Positions 43,110 through 57,326 are shown, numbered from the stretch's first letter. The stretch: 64,000 nt of DNA from Pseudomonas sp. P818 (GCF_000418555.1 NZ_ATKM01000019.1:619889-683888), one strand, 5' to 3'. Notes: generated by a model not told the origin, from the letters alone. Program-made: numbers and translations.

Positions 43110-44303
43110 TTACTCGATGATCTTGGCAACCACGCCGGCGCCGACGGTACGGCCACCTTCGCGGATCGCGAAGCGCAGGCCGTCTTCCATGGCGATCGGC
43201 TTGATCAGGGTGACAACCATCTTGATGTTGTCGCCCGGCATTACCATCTCAACGCCTTCCGGCAGTTCGCACGAACCGGTCACGTCAGTGGTACGGAAGT
43301 AGAACTGCGGACGGTAGCCCTTGAAGAACGGGGTGTGACGACCACCTTCTTCCTTGGACAGAACGTACACTTCAGCTTCGAACTTGGTGTGCGGCTTGAT
43401 GGTGCCCGGCTTGGCCAGAACCTGGCCACGCTCGACTTCATCACGCTTGGTGCCGCGCAGCAGCACGCCGCAGTTCTCACCAGCACGACCTTCGTCCAGC
43501 AGCTTGCGGAACATCTCAACGCCGGTGCAGGTGGTCTTGGTGGTCGGACGCAGACCAACGATTTCGATTTCTTCCTGGATCTTGACGATACCGCGCTCTA
43601 CACGACCGGTCACTACAGTACCGCGACCGGAGATCGAGAACACGTCTTCGATCGGCATCAGGAACGGACGGTCGATGGCACGAACCGGCTCAGGAATGTA
43701 GCTGTCCAGAGTCTCAACCAGCTTCTTGACGGCAGTAGTGCCCAGCTCGTTGGTGTCTTCGCCGTTCAGCGCCATCAGCGCGGAGCCGATGATGATCGGA
43801 GTGTCGTCACCCGGGAAATCGTAGGTGCTCAGCAGGTCGCGAACTTCCATCTCGACCAGCTCCAGCAGCTCGGCGTCGTCAACCATGTCAGCCTTGTTCA
43901 GGAAGACAACGATGTACGGAACGCCAACCTGACGGGACAGCAGGATGTGCTCACGGGTTTGCGGCATGGGGCCGTCGGCAGCCGAGCAGACCAGGATCGC
44001 GCCGTCCATCTGGGCAGCACCGGTGATCATGTTCTTCACGTAGTCGGCGTGGCCCGGGCAGTCAACGTGCGCGTAGTGACGAATGTTGGAGTCGTACTCT
44101 ACGTGCGCGGTGTTGATGGTGATACCACGAGCTTTTTCTTCCGGAGCGCTGTCGATCTTGTCGAAGTCAACCTTGGCCGAACCGAATACTTCGGAGCAGA
44201 CGCGGGTCAGAGCAGCGGTCAGAGTGGTCTTACCGTGGTCAACGTGACCGATGGTGCCGACGTTGACGTGCGGTTTGTTACGTTCGAATTTTTCCTTAGC
44301 CAC
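43110..44303 (-). CDS. tufA: Elongation factor Tu (copy A, str operon)
   Basis: 397 residues. GTPase motifs GHVDHGKTT near 19-27, DCPGHADY near 81, NKAD near 136, and domain II/III segments GRGTVVTGRVERG and GGRHTPFFKGYRPQFYFRTTDVTG. It brings aminoacyl-tRNA to the ribosome. The start is GTG at 44303, whereas the twin at 59656-60849 starts with ATG; the proteins are identical. It follows fusA by 30 bases. Confidence 0.98.
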   Translation of the reverse strand: MAKEKFERNKPHVNVGTIGHVDHGKTTLTAALTRVCSEVFGSAKVDFDKIDSAPEEKARGITINTAHVEYDSNIRHYAHVDCPGHADYVKNMITGAAQMDGAILVCSAADGPMPQTREHILLSRQVGVPYIVVFLNKADMVDDAELLELVEMEVRDLLSTYDFPGDDTPIIIGSALMALNGEDTNELGTTAVKKLVETLDSYIPEPVRAIDRPFLMPIEDVFSISGRGTVVTGRVERGIVKIQEEIEIVGLRPTTKTTCTGVEMFRKLLDEGRAGENCGVLLRGTKRDEVERGQVLAKPGTIKPHTKFEAEVYVLSKEEGGRHTPFFKGYRPQFYFRTTDVTGSCELPEGVEMVMPGDNIKMVVTLIKPIAMEDGLRFAIREGGRTVGAGVVAKIIE

Positions 44304-44333
44304 GACAGTAAACCTCTTACTTAAAGGGCGGGA

Positions 44334-46481
44334 TTAGCCTTGTTTTTTAACCAGAGCTTCGACGATGTTCGACGGAGCTTCTGCGTACTTGGAGAATTCC
44401 ATGGAGTAGCTGGCGCGACCCTGGGACATGGAACGAACGTCGGTAGCGTAACCAAACATCTCGCCCAGCGGAACTTCGGCACGGATAACCTTACCGGATA
44501 CCGAATCTTCCATACCCTGGATCAGACCACGACGACGGTTCAGGTCACCCATCACGTCGCCCATGTAGTCCTCAGGAGTTACCACTTCCACCTTCATGAT
44601 CGGCTCGAGCACCTTGCCGCCGCCCTTCTGGGCCAGCTGCTTGGTCGCCATGGAGGCAGCGATCTTGAACGCCATCTCGTTGGAGTCGACGTCGTGGTAG
44701 GAACCATCGAACACGGTAGCCTTCAGGCCGATCAGCGGATAGCCGGCAACGACGCCGTTCTTCATCTGCTCTTCGATACCCTTCTGGATCGCCGGGATGT
44801 ATTCCTTCGGAACCACACCACCCACAACCTCGTTGGTGAACACCAGGCCTTCGGTGATGTTGCCCTTGTCGTCCACGTCCGGAGCCGAGAAGCGGATCCA
44901 GCAGTGACCGAACTGACCGCGACCACCGGACTGACGAACGAACTTGCCTTCGATCTCGACGCTGTCCTTGGTGATGGTTTCACGGTAGGAAACCTGCGGC
45001 TTACCGATGTTGGCCTCGACGTTGAACTCGCGCTTCATGCGGTCAACGAGAATGTCCAGGTGCAGCTCACCCATACCGGAGATGATGGTCTGACCAGTCT
45101 CTTCGTCGGTCTTGACGCGGAACGACGGGTCTTCCTGAGCCAGTTTGCCCAGAGCGATACCCATCTTCTCCTGGTCGGCCTTGGTCTTCGGCTCTACAGC
45201 TACCGAGATGACCGGCTCCGGGAAGTCCATACGCTCGAGGATGATCGGCTTGTCCGGATCGCACAGGGTTTCACCAGTGGTGACGTCCTTCATGCCGATC
45301 AGAGCAGCGATGTCGCCAGCGCGTACTTCTTTGATCTCGTCACGCTGGTTGGCGTGCATCTGCACCATACGACCAACGCGCTCTTTCTTGCCTTTCACGG
45401 AGTTGATGACCGACTGGCCAGACTCCAGAACGCCCGAGTAAACGCGAACGAAGGTCAGGGTACCCACGAACGGGTCGGTAGCGATCTTGAACGCCAGAGC
45501 CGAGAACGGCTCGTTGTCGTCTGCATGACGCTCGTCGTAGTCAGACTCTTCCATCTGCTCTTTCGGCTTGTCAGCCAGATCCGGGTGAATACCCTTGATC
45601 GCCGGAATTTCGGTCGGAGCAGGCAGGAAGTCGATGACGGCATCGAGAACCAGGGGAACACCCTTGTTCTTGAAGGAGGAACCGCAGACAGCCGGCACGA
45701 TCTCGCTCGCCAGAGTACGGGCGCGCAGACCAGCCTTGATGTCCTCGACGGACAGGTCACCTTCTTCAAGGTACTTGTTCATCAGCTCTTCGTTGGCTTC
45801 GGCAGCTGCCTCAACCATGTTCGAGCGCCACTCGTTGGCCAGGTCTACCAGCTCGGCAGGAATTTCCTCCTCACGGTAGGTAGTACCCTTGTCGTCGTCG
45901 TTCCAGTAGATGGCCTTCATCTTGATCAGATCGACCTGACCTTCGAAGTTCTCTTCAGCACCGATGGCGATCTGAATCGGAACCGGGGTGTGACCCAGAC
46001 GGTTCTTGATCTGACCGACGACGCGCAGGAAGTTGGCACCCTGACGGTCCATCTTGTTCACGTAGACGATACGCGGAACACCGTACTTGTTGGCCTGACG
46101 CCATACGGTTTCGGACTGCGGCTCAACGCCCGAGGTACCGCAGAACACAACGACAGCGCCGTCGAGTACGCGCAGGGAGCGCTCTACTTCGATGGTGAAG
46201 TCAACGTGACCGGGGGTATCGATGACGTTTACGCGGTACTTGTCGTACTGACGACGAGAACCTTCCCAGAAGGTGGTGATCGCAGCAGAAGTAATGGTGA
46301 TACCACGCTCCTGCTCCTGAACCATCCAGTCGGTGGTCGCGGCGCCATCATGCACCTCGCCCATCTTGTGGCTCAGGCCTGTGTAGAACAGGATCCGCTC
46401 GGTAGTGGTGGTCTTGCCCGCGTCAACGTGGGCACAGATACCGATGTTACGGTAGCGGTTAATTGCTGTATTACGAGCCAT
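44334..46481 (-). CDS. fusA: Elongation factor G
   Basis: 715 residues. GTPase motifs AHVDAGKTTTTERILFYTG near 17, DTPGHVDF near 88, NKMDRQGANF near 142; domain IV/V segments SYRETI and RRRGLIQGMEDS. Drives translocation. Full length with no visible change in fusidic-acid-type positions, though I did not align it. Confidence 0.98.
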   Translation of the reverse strand: MARNTAINRYRNIGICAHVDAGKTTTTERILFYTGLSHKMGEVHDGAATTDWMVQEQERGITITSAAITTFWEGSRRQYDKYRVNVIDTPGHVDFTIEVERSLRVLDGAVVVFCGTSGVEPQSETVWRQANKYGVPRIVYVNKMDRQGANFLRVVGQIKNRLGHTPVPIQIAIGAEENFEGQVDLIKMKAIYWNDDDKGTTYREEEIPAELVDLANEWRSNMVEAAAEANEELMNKYLEEGDLSVEDIKAGLRARTLASEIVPAVCGSSFKNKGVPLVLDAVIDFLPAPTEIPAIKGIHPDLADKPKEQMEESDYDERHADDNEPFSALAFKIATDPFVGTLTFVRVYSGVLESGQSVINSVKGKKERVGRMVQMHANQRDEIKEVRAGDIAALIGMKDVTTGETLCDPDKPIILERMDFPEPVISVAVEPKTKADQEKMGIALGKLAQEDPSFRVKTDEETGQTIISGMGELHLDILVDRMKREFNVEANIGKPQVSYRETITKDSVEIEGKFVRQSGGRGQFGHCWIRFSAPDVDDKGNITEGLVFTNEVVGGVVPKEYIPAIQKGIEEQMKNGVVAGYPLIGLKATVFDGSYHDVDSNEMAFKIAASMATKQLAQKGGGKVLEPIMKVEVVTPEDYMGDVMGDLNRRRGLIQGMEDSVSGKVIRAEVPLGEMFGYATDVRSMSQGRASYSMEFSKYAEAPSNIVEALVKKQG

Positions 46482-46511
46482 AAAGCCCTCGCAAGGTTAG
46501 TGGAGCCGGAA

Positions 46512-46982
46512 TTAGAAGCGGTAGTGCGAGAAAGCCTTGTTGGCCTCGGCCATACGGTGCACGTCTTCACGCTTCTTGACAGCAGCGCCTTTGCCTTCAG
46601 CAGCATCCAGCAGCTCACCAGCCAGACGCAGAGCCATGGACTTCTCGCCACGCTTGCGCGCGTAGTCCACCAGCCAGCGCATAGCCAGGGCGTTACGACG
46701 GGACGGACGAACTTCGACCGGAACCTGGTAGGTAGCACCGCCTACACGGCGGGACTTGACTTCGACCAGCGGAGCGATGGCGTCGAGAGCTTTCTCGAAG
46801 ATCTCCAGGGGATCGCTGTTCTTGCGTGCTTTGACAGTGTCCAGAGCACCGTAAACGATGCGCTCGGCCACGGCCTTCTTGCCGCTTTCCATCACGTGGT
46901 TCATGAATTTGGCGAGGATCTGGCTTCCGTATTTCGGATCGTCCAGGATCTCACGCTTGGCTGCTACACGACGTCTTGGCAT
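46512..46982 (-). CDS. rpsG: 30S ribosomal protein S7
   Basis: 156 residues, MPRRRVAAKREILDDPKYGSQ, with FMNHVMESGKKAVAERIVYGAL and RRVGGATYQVPVEVRPSRRNALAMRWLVDYAR. Assembly starter of the 30S head. Confidence 0.98.
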   Translation of the reverse strand: MPRRRVAAKREILDDPKYGSQILAKFMNHVMESGKKAVAERIVYGALDTVKARKNSDPLEIFEKALDAIAPLVEVKSRRVGGATYQVPVEVRPSRRNALAMRWLVDYARKRGEKSMALRLAGELLDAAEGKGAAVKKREDVHRMAEANKAFSHYRF

Positions 46983-47086
46983 TGATAAGCCCTCAAACGG
47001 TCTTCAGGTTAGCTCGGGACCAACGGCGAATGCCGCGCCCGACCTTACTCTTATCGACTCAACTAAATAAAAAGGATCAAGCGGCC

Positions 47087-47458
47087 TTATTTCGGACGCT
47101 TGGTACCGTACTTGGAACGACCCTGCTTACGGTCTTTAACGCCGGAGGTATCCAGCGAACCACGCACGGTGTGGTAGCGCACACCCGGAAGGTCCTTTAC
47201 ACGACCGCCACGGATCAGCACGACGCTGTGCTCTTGCAGGTTGTGGCCTTCACCGCCGATGTACGAAGACACTTCGTAGCCGTTGGTCAGACGCACACGG
47301 CACACTTTACGCAGTGCCGAGTTAGGTTTCTTCGGCGTGGTGGTGTACACGCGGGTGCACACGCCACGGCGCTGCGGGCAGTTCTGCAGCGCAGGCACGT
47401 CGGATTTCTCGACGATACGCTTACGCGGCTGACGTACCAGCTGGTTGATAGTTGCCAT
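47087..47458 (-). CDS. rpsL: 30S ribosomal protein S12
   Basis: 123 residues, MATINQLVRQPRKR. The decoding-site segments TTTPKKPNSALRK (Lys 43) and GGRVKDLPGVRYH (Lys 88) are wild type, so there is no sign of streptomycin resistance mutation. First gene of the str operon. Confidence 0.98.
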   Translation of the reverse strand: MATINQLVRQPRKRIVEKSDVPALQNCPQRRGVCTRVYTTTPKKPNSALRKVCRVRLTNGYEVSSYIGGEGHNLQEHSVVLIRGGRVKDLPGVRYHTVRGSLDTSGVKDRKQGRSKYGTKRPK

Positions 47459-47539
47459 CTACTAGCTCCACTGTTGTCTTTCGACGCTCACAAATAAAGA
47501 TGGCAGAGCCAAACGCCCTGCCAAATTTAGGGGTGCATG

Positions 47540-47568
47540 AGTCTAAAGAGACTCACGCCCCCAGTCAA
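47540..47568 (-). promoter_or_regulatory. str operon promoter
   Basis: On the minus strand TTGACT (47568-47563) and TAGACT (47545-47540) with a 17-base spacer lie directly after the rpoC terminator. Transcription would start near 47533, about 75 bases before rpsL. Confidence 0.75.
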
Positions 47569-47572
47569 GGCA

Positions 47573-47600
47573 AAGCCCCGCTAGCGAACTAGCGAGGCTT
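47573..47600 (-). terminator. rpoC terminator
   Basis: AAGCCCCGCTAG / CTAGCGAGGCTT (one mismatch) with a CGAA loop, starting four bases after the rpoC stop. T content after it is modest (GCTTTGCCTTG). Confidence 0.85.
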
Positions 47601-47604
47601 CGAC

Positions 47605-51804
<4,200 letters not shown>

Positions 51805-51867
51805 GGCCTTTCCTCCTGGCGGAGCGGGCAGCGAGCTGGACTAGCCCCGCTGCCGATTCACGTCGTG

Positions 51868-54800
51868 TTATTCGGTTTCCAGATCGATGTCGATGCCGAG
51901 CGAACGGATCTCTTTGATCAGTACGTTGAAGGACTCGGGCATGCCCGGCTCCATACGGTGATCGCCATCCACGATGTTCTTGTACATCTTGGTACGGCCG
52001 TTCACGTCGTCCGACTTCACGGTCAGCATTTCCTGCAGGGTGTAGGCGGCGCCGTAGGCTTCCAGCGCCCAGACCTCCATCTCCCCGAAGCGCTGACCAC
52101 CGAACTGCGCCTTACCACCCAGCGGCTGCTGAGTAACCAGGCTGTAGGAACCAGTGGAACGCGCGTGCATCTTGTCGTCCACCAGGTGGTTCAGTTTCAG
52201 CATGTACATGTAGCCGACGGTGGTCGGGCGCTCGAACTGGTTACCGGTACGACCGTCGAACAGGCGCATCTGGCCGCTTTCCGGCAGATCGGCCAGCTTC
52301 AGCATGGCCTTGATCTCGGTTTCCTTGGCGCCGTCGAACACGGCAGTCGCCATCGGTACACCGCCCTTGAGGTTCTTCGCCAGCTCGAGAATCTCGTTGT
52401 CGGAGAACTCGTCGAGGTTTTCCTGACGACCGCCGATCTCGTTGTAGATCTCGGCGAGGAACTTGCGCAGTTCGGCAACCTTGCGCTGCTCTTCGAGCAT
52501 GCGGTTGATCTTCTCGCCCAGGCCCTTGGCCGCGAGGCCCAGGTGGGTTTCGAGGATCTGACCGACGTTCATACGCGACGGTACGCCCAGCGGGTTCAGA
52601 ACGATGTCCACCGGCGTGCCGTTAGCGTCGTGCGGCATGTCTTCGACCGGCATGATCACCGAGACCACACCCTTGTTACCGTGACGACCGGCCATCTTGT
52701 CACCCGGCTGGATGCGACGGCGGATAGCCAGGTAGACCTTGACGATCTTCAGCACGCCCGGAGCCAGGTCATCGCCCTGCTGCAGCTTGCGCTTCTTGTC
52801 TTCGAACTTGTCGTCGAGCATCTGACGGCGGTCGGAGATGTAGGCCTGGGCCTTCTCCAGCTGCTCGTTCAGGGCGTCGTCGGCCATGCGCAGTTTGAAC
52901 CACTGGCCACGCTCGAGACCGTCGAGGAACTCGTCGGTGATCGCGGTGCCTTTCTTCAGACCAGCGCCGCCTTCGGCGATCGCACCAACCAGAGCCGAAC
53001 GCAGACGCTCGAAGGTCGCGCCTTCGACGATGCGGAACTCTTCGTTGAGGTCCTTGCGGATCTCGTCCAGCTGCTGCTTCTCGATGGCCAGGGCGCGGCT
53101 GTCGCGCTCGACGCCATCACGGGTGAAGACCTGCACGTCGATGACGGTACCCTTGGTGCCGGTCGGCACGCGCAGGGAGGTGTCCTTCACGTCGGACGCC
53201 TTCTCACCGAAGATCGCACGCAGCAGCTTCTCTTCCGGAGTCAGCTGGGTCTCGCCTTTCGGAGTGACCTTACCGACCAGGATGTCGCCCGGGCCGACTT
53301 CGGCACCGACGTAGACGATACCGGCTTCGTCCAGCTTGTTCAGAGCAGCTTCACCCACGTTCGGGATGTCAGAGGAGATTTCCTCTGGGCCGAGCTTGGT
53401 GTCACGCGCCACACAGGTCAGTTCCTGGATGTGGATGGTGGTGAAGCGGTCTTCCTGAACCACGCGCTCGGACAGGCAGATGGAGTCTTCGAAGTTGAAG
53501 CCGTTCCACGGCATGAACGCCACGCGCATGTTCTGACCCAGCGCCAGTTCACCCATGTCGGTGGACGGGCCGTCGGCCATGATGTCGCCACGCGCCACCT
53601 GATCACCTTTGCTCACCAGCGGACGCTGGTTGATGCAGGTGTTCTGGTTGGAGCGGGTGTACTTGGTCAGGTTGTAGATGTCGACACCGGCTTCGCCAGT
53701 CTCGACTTCGTCGTCGTTGACGCGAACCACGATACGGCTGGCATCGACCGAGTCGATCACACCGCCACGGCGGGCCACGACGCAGACGCCGGAGTCACGG
53801 GCGACGTTGCGCTCCATGCCGGTACCTACCAGCGGCTTGTCGGCGCGCAGGGTCGGTACAGCCTGACGCTGCATGTTCGAACCCATCAGTGCACGGTTGG
53901 CGTCGTCGTGCTCGAGGAACGGAATCAGCGAGGCGGCAACCGAGACTACCTGCTTCGGCGATACGTCCATCAGGGTGACGTCTTCCGGCGCCTTGACGGT
54001 GAATTCGTTCAGGTGACGTACGGCTACCAGCTCGTCGATCAGCTGACCCTTGTCGTTCAGGGTCGCGGACGCCTGAGCGATCACGTGATCGGCTTCTTCG
54101 ATGGCGGACAGGAACACGATCTCGTCGGTGACCTGACCCTCCTTGACCACGCGGTACGGGCTTTCCAGGAAGCCGTACTGGTTGGTGCGGGCGTAGGCAG
54201 CCAGCGAGTTGATCAGACCGATGTTCGGGCCTTCAGGGGTTTCGATCGGGCACACGCGGCCGTAGTGGGTCGGGTGTACGTCGCGGACTTCGAAGCCGGC
54301 GCGCTCACGGGTCAGACCGCCCGGGCCGAGTGCGGAGACGCGGCGCTTGTGGGTGATCTCGGAGAGCGGGTTGTTCTGGTCCATGAACTGCGAGAGCTGG
54401 CTGGAACCGAAGAACTCCTTCACCGCCGCCGCAACCGGCTTGGCGTTGATCAGGTCCTGCGGCATCAGACCTTCACTTTCGGCCATCGACAGACGTTCCT
54501 TGACCGCGCGCTCGACGCGCACCAGGCCAACGCGGAACTGGTTCTCGGCCATCTCGCCGACGCAACGCACGCGGCGGTTACCCAGGTGGTCGATGTCGTC
54601 GACGATGCCCTTGCCGTTACGGATGTCGACCAGGGTCTTGAGTACGGCGACGATGTCTTCCTTGCTCAGCACGCCCGAACCTTCGATCTCGGTGCGACCG
54701 ATACGACGGTTGAACTTCATGCGGCCCACGGCGGACAGATCGTAACGTTCGGCGCTGAAGAACAGGTTGTTGAACAGGGTCTCGGCAGCGTCCTTGGTTG

Positions 54801-55941
54801 GCGGCTCGCCGGGACGCATCATGCGGTAGATCTCGACCAGCGCTTCCAGCTGATTGGTGGTGCTGTCGATCTTCAGGGTGTCGCTGATGAACGGACCGCA
54901 ATCGATGTCGTTGGTGTACAGGGTCTCGAAGCGAACGACGTTGGCCTTGGCCATCTTGGCCAGCAGGTCGGCGGTCAGCTCGGTGTTGCACTCGGCGATG
55001 ATCTCGCCGGTAGCCGGGTGCACGATGGCCTTGGCAGTGGTACGGCCAATGACGTAATCGAGCGGAACGTCCAGCTCCTTGATGCCAGCCTTGTCCAGCT
55101 GGTTGATGTGGCGGGCAGTGATACGACGGCCCTGTTCCACGATCACCTTGCCGCTGGCGTCCTTGATGTCCAGGACCGCGACTTCACCACGCAGACGCTG
55201 CGGCACCAGCTCCAGGCTCAGGCCGTCGTTCTTAACGTGGTAGACGTTGGTGTCGTAGAAGGCATCCAGCACTTCTTCGGTGCTGTAGCCGAGTGCGCGC
55301 AGCAGAACGGACGCCGGCAGTTTGCGGCGACGGTCGATACGCACGAATACCGCGTCCTTCGGGTCGAACTCGAAGTCCAGCCAGGAACCGCGGTAGGGGA
55401 TGATGCGAGCGGAGTACAGCAGCTTGCCCGAGCTGTGGGTCTTGCCACGGTCGTGATCGAAGAACACACCCGGCGAACGGTGCAGCTGGGACACGATCAC
55501 GCGCTCGGTACCGTTGATGACGAAGGTACCGTTCTCGGTCATGAGCGGAATTTCGCCCATGTACACTTCCTGCTCTTTGATGTCCTTGATCGCTTTGTTC
55601 GACGATTCTTTGTCGAAAATGATCAGACGCACTTTCACGCGCAGCGGCACGGCGAAGGTCACGCCACGCAGGACGCACTCCTTGACGTCGAACGCCGGCT
55701 CGCCGAGGCGATAGCCGACGTACTCCAGAGCGGCGTTGCCGGAGTAGCTGATGATCGGGAATACGGATTTGAAGGCCGCATGCAGGCCGATGTCACGGAA
55801 CTGTTCCTTGCTCACCCCTTGCTGCAGGAATTCGCGGTACGAATCCAGCTGGATGGCCAGGAGGTAAGGCACATCCATGACATCCGGCAACTTGCTAAAG
55901 TCCTTGCGGATACGTTTTTTCTCAGTGTATGAGTAAGCCAT
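51868..55941 (-). CDS. rpoB: RNA polymerase beta subunit
   Basis: 1357 residues. The rifampicin cluster reads FGSSQLSQFMDQNNPLSEIT...HKRRVSALGPGGL, which is the susceptible wild type apart from a conservative Ile to Val. The C-terminal clamp has MEVWALEAYGAAYTLQEMLTVKSDD. It is followed by rpoC after 63 bases and preceded by a 221-base attenuator region. Confidence 0.98.
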   Translation of the reverse strand: MAYSYTEKKRIRKDFSKLPDVMDVPYLLAIQLDSYREFLQQGVSKEQFRDIGLHAAFKSVFPIISYSGNAALEYVGYRLGEPAFDVKECVLRGVTFAVPLRVKVRLIIFDKESSNKAIKDIKEQEVYMGEIPLMTENGTFVINGTERVIVSQLHRSPGVFFDHDRGKTHSSGKLLYSARIIPYRGSWLDFEFDPKDAVFVRIDRRRKLPASVLLRALGYSTEEVLDAFYDTNVYHVKNDGLSLELVPQRLRGEVAVLDIKDASGKVIVEQGRRITARHINQLDKAGIKELDVPLDYVIGRTTAKAIVHPATGEIIAECNTELTADLLAKMAKANVVRFETLYTNDIDCGPFISDTLKIDSTTNQLEALVEIYRMMRPGEPPTKDAAETLFNNLFFSAERYDLSAVGRMKFNRRIGRTEIEGSGVLSKEDIVAVLKTLVDIRNGKGIVDDIDHLGNRRVRCVGEMAENQFRVGLVRVERAVKERLSMAESEGLMPQDLINAKPVAAAVKEFFGSSQLSQFMDQNNPLSEITHKRRVSALGPGGLTRERAGFEVRDVHPTHYGRVCPIETPEGPNIGLINSLAAYARTNQYGFLESPYRVVKEGQVTDEIVFLSAIEEADHVIAQASATLNDKGQLIDELVAVRHLNEFTVKAPEDVTLMDVSPKQVVSVAASLIPFLEHDDANRALMGSNMQRQAVPTLRADKPLVGTGMERNVARDSGVCVVARRGGVIDSVDASRIVVRVNDDEVETGEAGVDIYNLTKYTRSNQNTCINQRPLVSKGDQVARGDIMADGPSTDMGELALGQNMRVAFMPWNGFNFEDSICLSERVVQEDRFTTIHIQELTCVARDTKLGPEEISSDIPNVGEAALNKLDEAGIVYVGAEVGPGDILVGKVTPKGETQLTPEEKLLRAIFGEKASDVKDTSLRVPTGTKGTVIDVQVFTRDGVERDSRALAIEKQQLDEIRKDLNEEFRIVEGATFERLRSALVGAIAEGGAGLKKGTAITDEFLDGLERGQWFKLRMADDALNEQLEKAQAYISDRRQMLDDKFEDKKRKLQQGDDLAPGVLKIVKVYLAIRRRIQPGDKMAGRHGNKGVVSVIMPVEDMPHDANGTPVDIVLNPLGVPSRMNVGQILETHLGLAAKGLGEKINRMLEEQRKVAELRKFLAEIYNEIGGRQENLDEFSDNEILELAKNLKGGVPMATAVFDGAKETEIKAMLKLADLPESGQMRLFDGRTGNQFERPTTVGYMYMLKLNHLVDDKMHARSTGSYSLVTQQPLGGKAQFGGQRFGEMEVWALEAYGAAYTLQEMLTVKSDDVNGRTKMYKNIVDGDHRMEPGMPESFNVLIKEIRSLGIDIDLETE

Positions 55942-56005
55942 CAGCGTTCCCCAGCTTGGTCACCTGCTTGTTTGGCCAGCGCCGGCGGCGATGACCAGAA
56001 AATCG

Positions 56006-56048
56006 TGCAAACCCTCGGTTTGCAACCGCCTCTCGGGCGGGATTTTTT
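56006..56048. other. Hairpins near the rpoB leader, including one T-tract hairpin on the plus strand
   Basis: TGCAAACC / GGTTTGCA (56006-56024) is an 8-base perfect stem. Next to it CCGCC-TCTCG-GGCGG is followed on the plus strand by GATTTTTTC, so it has the terminator layout against, not with, the operon direction. In E. coli this spacer holds an RNase III site; the first hairpin may serve a similar role. Confidence 0.55.
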
Positions 56049-56086
56049 CGGCTCCAGGCCGGCTGACGAACAGCCAACCTAGAACG

Positions 56087-56116
56087 GAAAAAGGCCGGTG
56101 GCAAAAGCCACCAGCC
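56087..56116 (-). terminator. rplL-rpoB attenuator
   Basis: GGCTGGTGGC / GCCACCGGCC with a TTTT loop, followed in the operon direction by TTTTTCCG, 47 bases after the rplL stop. Partial termination here would keep RNA polymerase output below that of L7/L12, as in enteric bacteria. Confidence 0.88.
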
Positions 56117-56162
56117 ATCAGCCTTGTGCGAGTCGCTCGGGCTGTAGACGCAAGGTGCGAAC

Positions 56163-56534
56163 TTACTTGAGTTCGACCTTGGCGCCAGCTTCTTCCAGCT
56201 TCTTCTTGGCGTCTTCAGCAGCTTCTTTGGTCAGACCTTCAGCGATGACCTGAGGAGCGGTGTCGACCTTCTCCTTGGCTTCTTTCAGGCCCAGACCAGT
56301 CAGCTCGCGAACGGCCTTGATCACGTTCACTTTCTTGTCGCCAGCTTCGGCCAGGACAACGTTGAACTCGGTTTGCTCTTCAACAGCGGCAGCAGCGCCA
56401 GCAGCCGGACCAGCGGCAACAGCAGCAGCAGCGGTAACGCCGAAGGTTTCTTCCATCGCTTTGATCAGCTCAACGATTTCCATAACGGATTTCTGGCCGA
56501 TAGCTTCGATGATTTGCTCGTTAGTCAGAGACAT
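56163..56534 (-). CDS. rplL: 50S ribosomal protein L7/L12
   Basis: 122-123 residues from ATG 56534, MSLTNEQIIEAIGQKSVMEIVELIKAMEE, an Ala/Gly-rich hinge, and the factor-binding domain NVIKAVRELTGLGLKEAKEKVDTAPQ. Stalk protein of the large subunit. Confidence 0.98.
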   Translation of the reverse strand: MSLTNEQIIEAIGQKSVMEIVELIKAMEETFGVTAAAAVAAGPAAGAAAAVEEQTEFNVVLAEAGDKKVNVIKAVRELTGLGLKEAKEKVDTAPQVIAEGLTKEAAEDAKKKLEEAGAKVELK

Positions 56535-56614
56535 GACTATCAATTCCTGTATTGGGGTGACGGCCTACGCGACCATCAAATTAAACGTTTGATTTCGAAA
56601 GTGCTCACGCCGCC

Positions 56615-57115
56615 TTAGGCAGCAGCAGCTTCTTTCTGGTCGCGAATAGCTGCCAGAGTGCGAGCGAGTTTGCTGGTGGCGCCTTGAATAACGCTCATCA
56701 GCTGGGCGATGCCCTCGTCGCGGGTCGGCAGGCTTGCCAGTACGTCGATCTGGTTTGCTGCGAGGTACTTGCCCTCGAACGCAGCTGCCTTGATCTCGAA
56801 CTTGTCCTGACCCTTGGCGAACTCCTTGAACAGACGAGCAGCAGCGCCCGGGTGTTCGTTGGAGAAAGCGATCAGGGTCGGGCCTTTGAACACGTCGTTG
56901 AGCACGTCGAACTGAGTGCCTTCAACGGCGCGCTTGAGCAGGGTGTTCCGCACGACTTTCACGTACACACCAGCTTCGCGGGCCTCTTTACGGAGTCCGG
57001 TCATTGCGCCGACAGTCACGCCACGGGCATCAGCCACGACAGCGGACAGACCGGCTTTGGCAGCCTCGTTGACTTCAGCGACGATGGCCTTCTTGTCTTC
57101 GAGTTTAATTGCCAC
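56615..57115 (-). CDS. rplJ: 50S ribosomal protein L10
   Basis: 166 residues from GTG 57115 (GGAG site upstream), AIKLEDKKAIVAEVNEAAKAGLSAVVADARGVTV. The GTG start is preferred because the longer frame runs through the structured leader. Binds the L7/L12 dimers. Confidence 0.97.
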   Translation of the reverse strand: MAIKLEDKKAIVAEVNEAAKAGLSAVVADARGVTVGAMTGLRKEAREAGVYVKVVRNTLLKRAVEGTQFDVLNDVFKGPTLIAFSNEHPGAAARLFKEFAKGQDKFEIKAAAFEGKYLAANQIDVLASLPTRDEGIAQLMSVIQGATSKLARTLAAIRDQKEAAAA

Positions 57116-57129
57116 GGGTTTACTCCTGG

Positions 57130-57290
57130 ATTTTACCGTTTCGCCAAACCGAGGTCCGGCGGCGTTTTGGTGTCTGATTCGGTAACGAATCGGGAGCACC
57201 ATCTGCGTAGGCCATCAGGCGAACCTGACATTTAAAACGTGAGTCACCTACGGTCTTGGATAGCCCCCGCCAGGCAGGGACCCCAATCTT
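57130..57290 (-). promoter_or_regulatory. L10 leader (autogenous control region)
   Basis: The rplA-rplJ spacer carries CGTAGGTGACTCACG and, further on, CCTACGCAGATGGTGCTCCCGA, the conserved parts of the L10(L12)4-binding leader known from gammaproteobacteria. Excess L10-L12 complex would bind here and repress rplJ-rplL translation. Confidence 0.85.
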
Positions 57291-57295
57291 TCAAA

Positions 57296-57318
57296 GCCGG
57301 CAGCACACGGCTGCCGGC
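57296..57318 (-). terminator. Hairpin after rplA
   Basis: GCCGGCAGC / GCTGCCGGC with a five-base loop, followed by TTTGAAAG, eight bases after the rplA stop. T tract is short, so read-through to rplJ is likely. Confidence 0.75.
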
Positions 57319-57326
57319 CCAATCAC

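Noticed and set aside
53800..54450. Rifampicin-resistance change in rpoB
   Set aside because: The only difference noted from the E. coli cluster is a conservative Ile to Val, which is common in pseudomonads.
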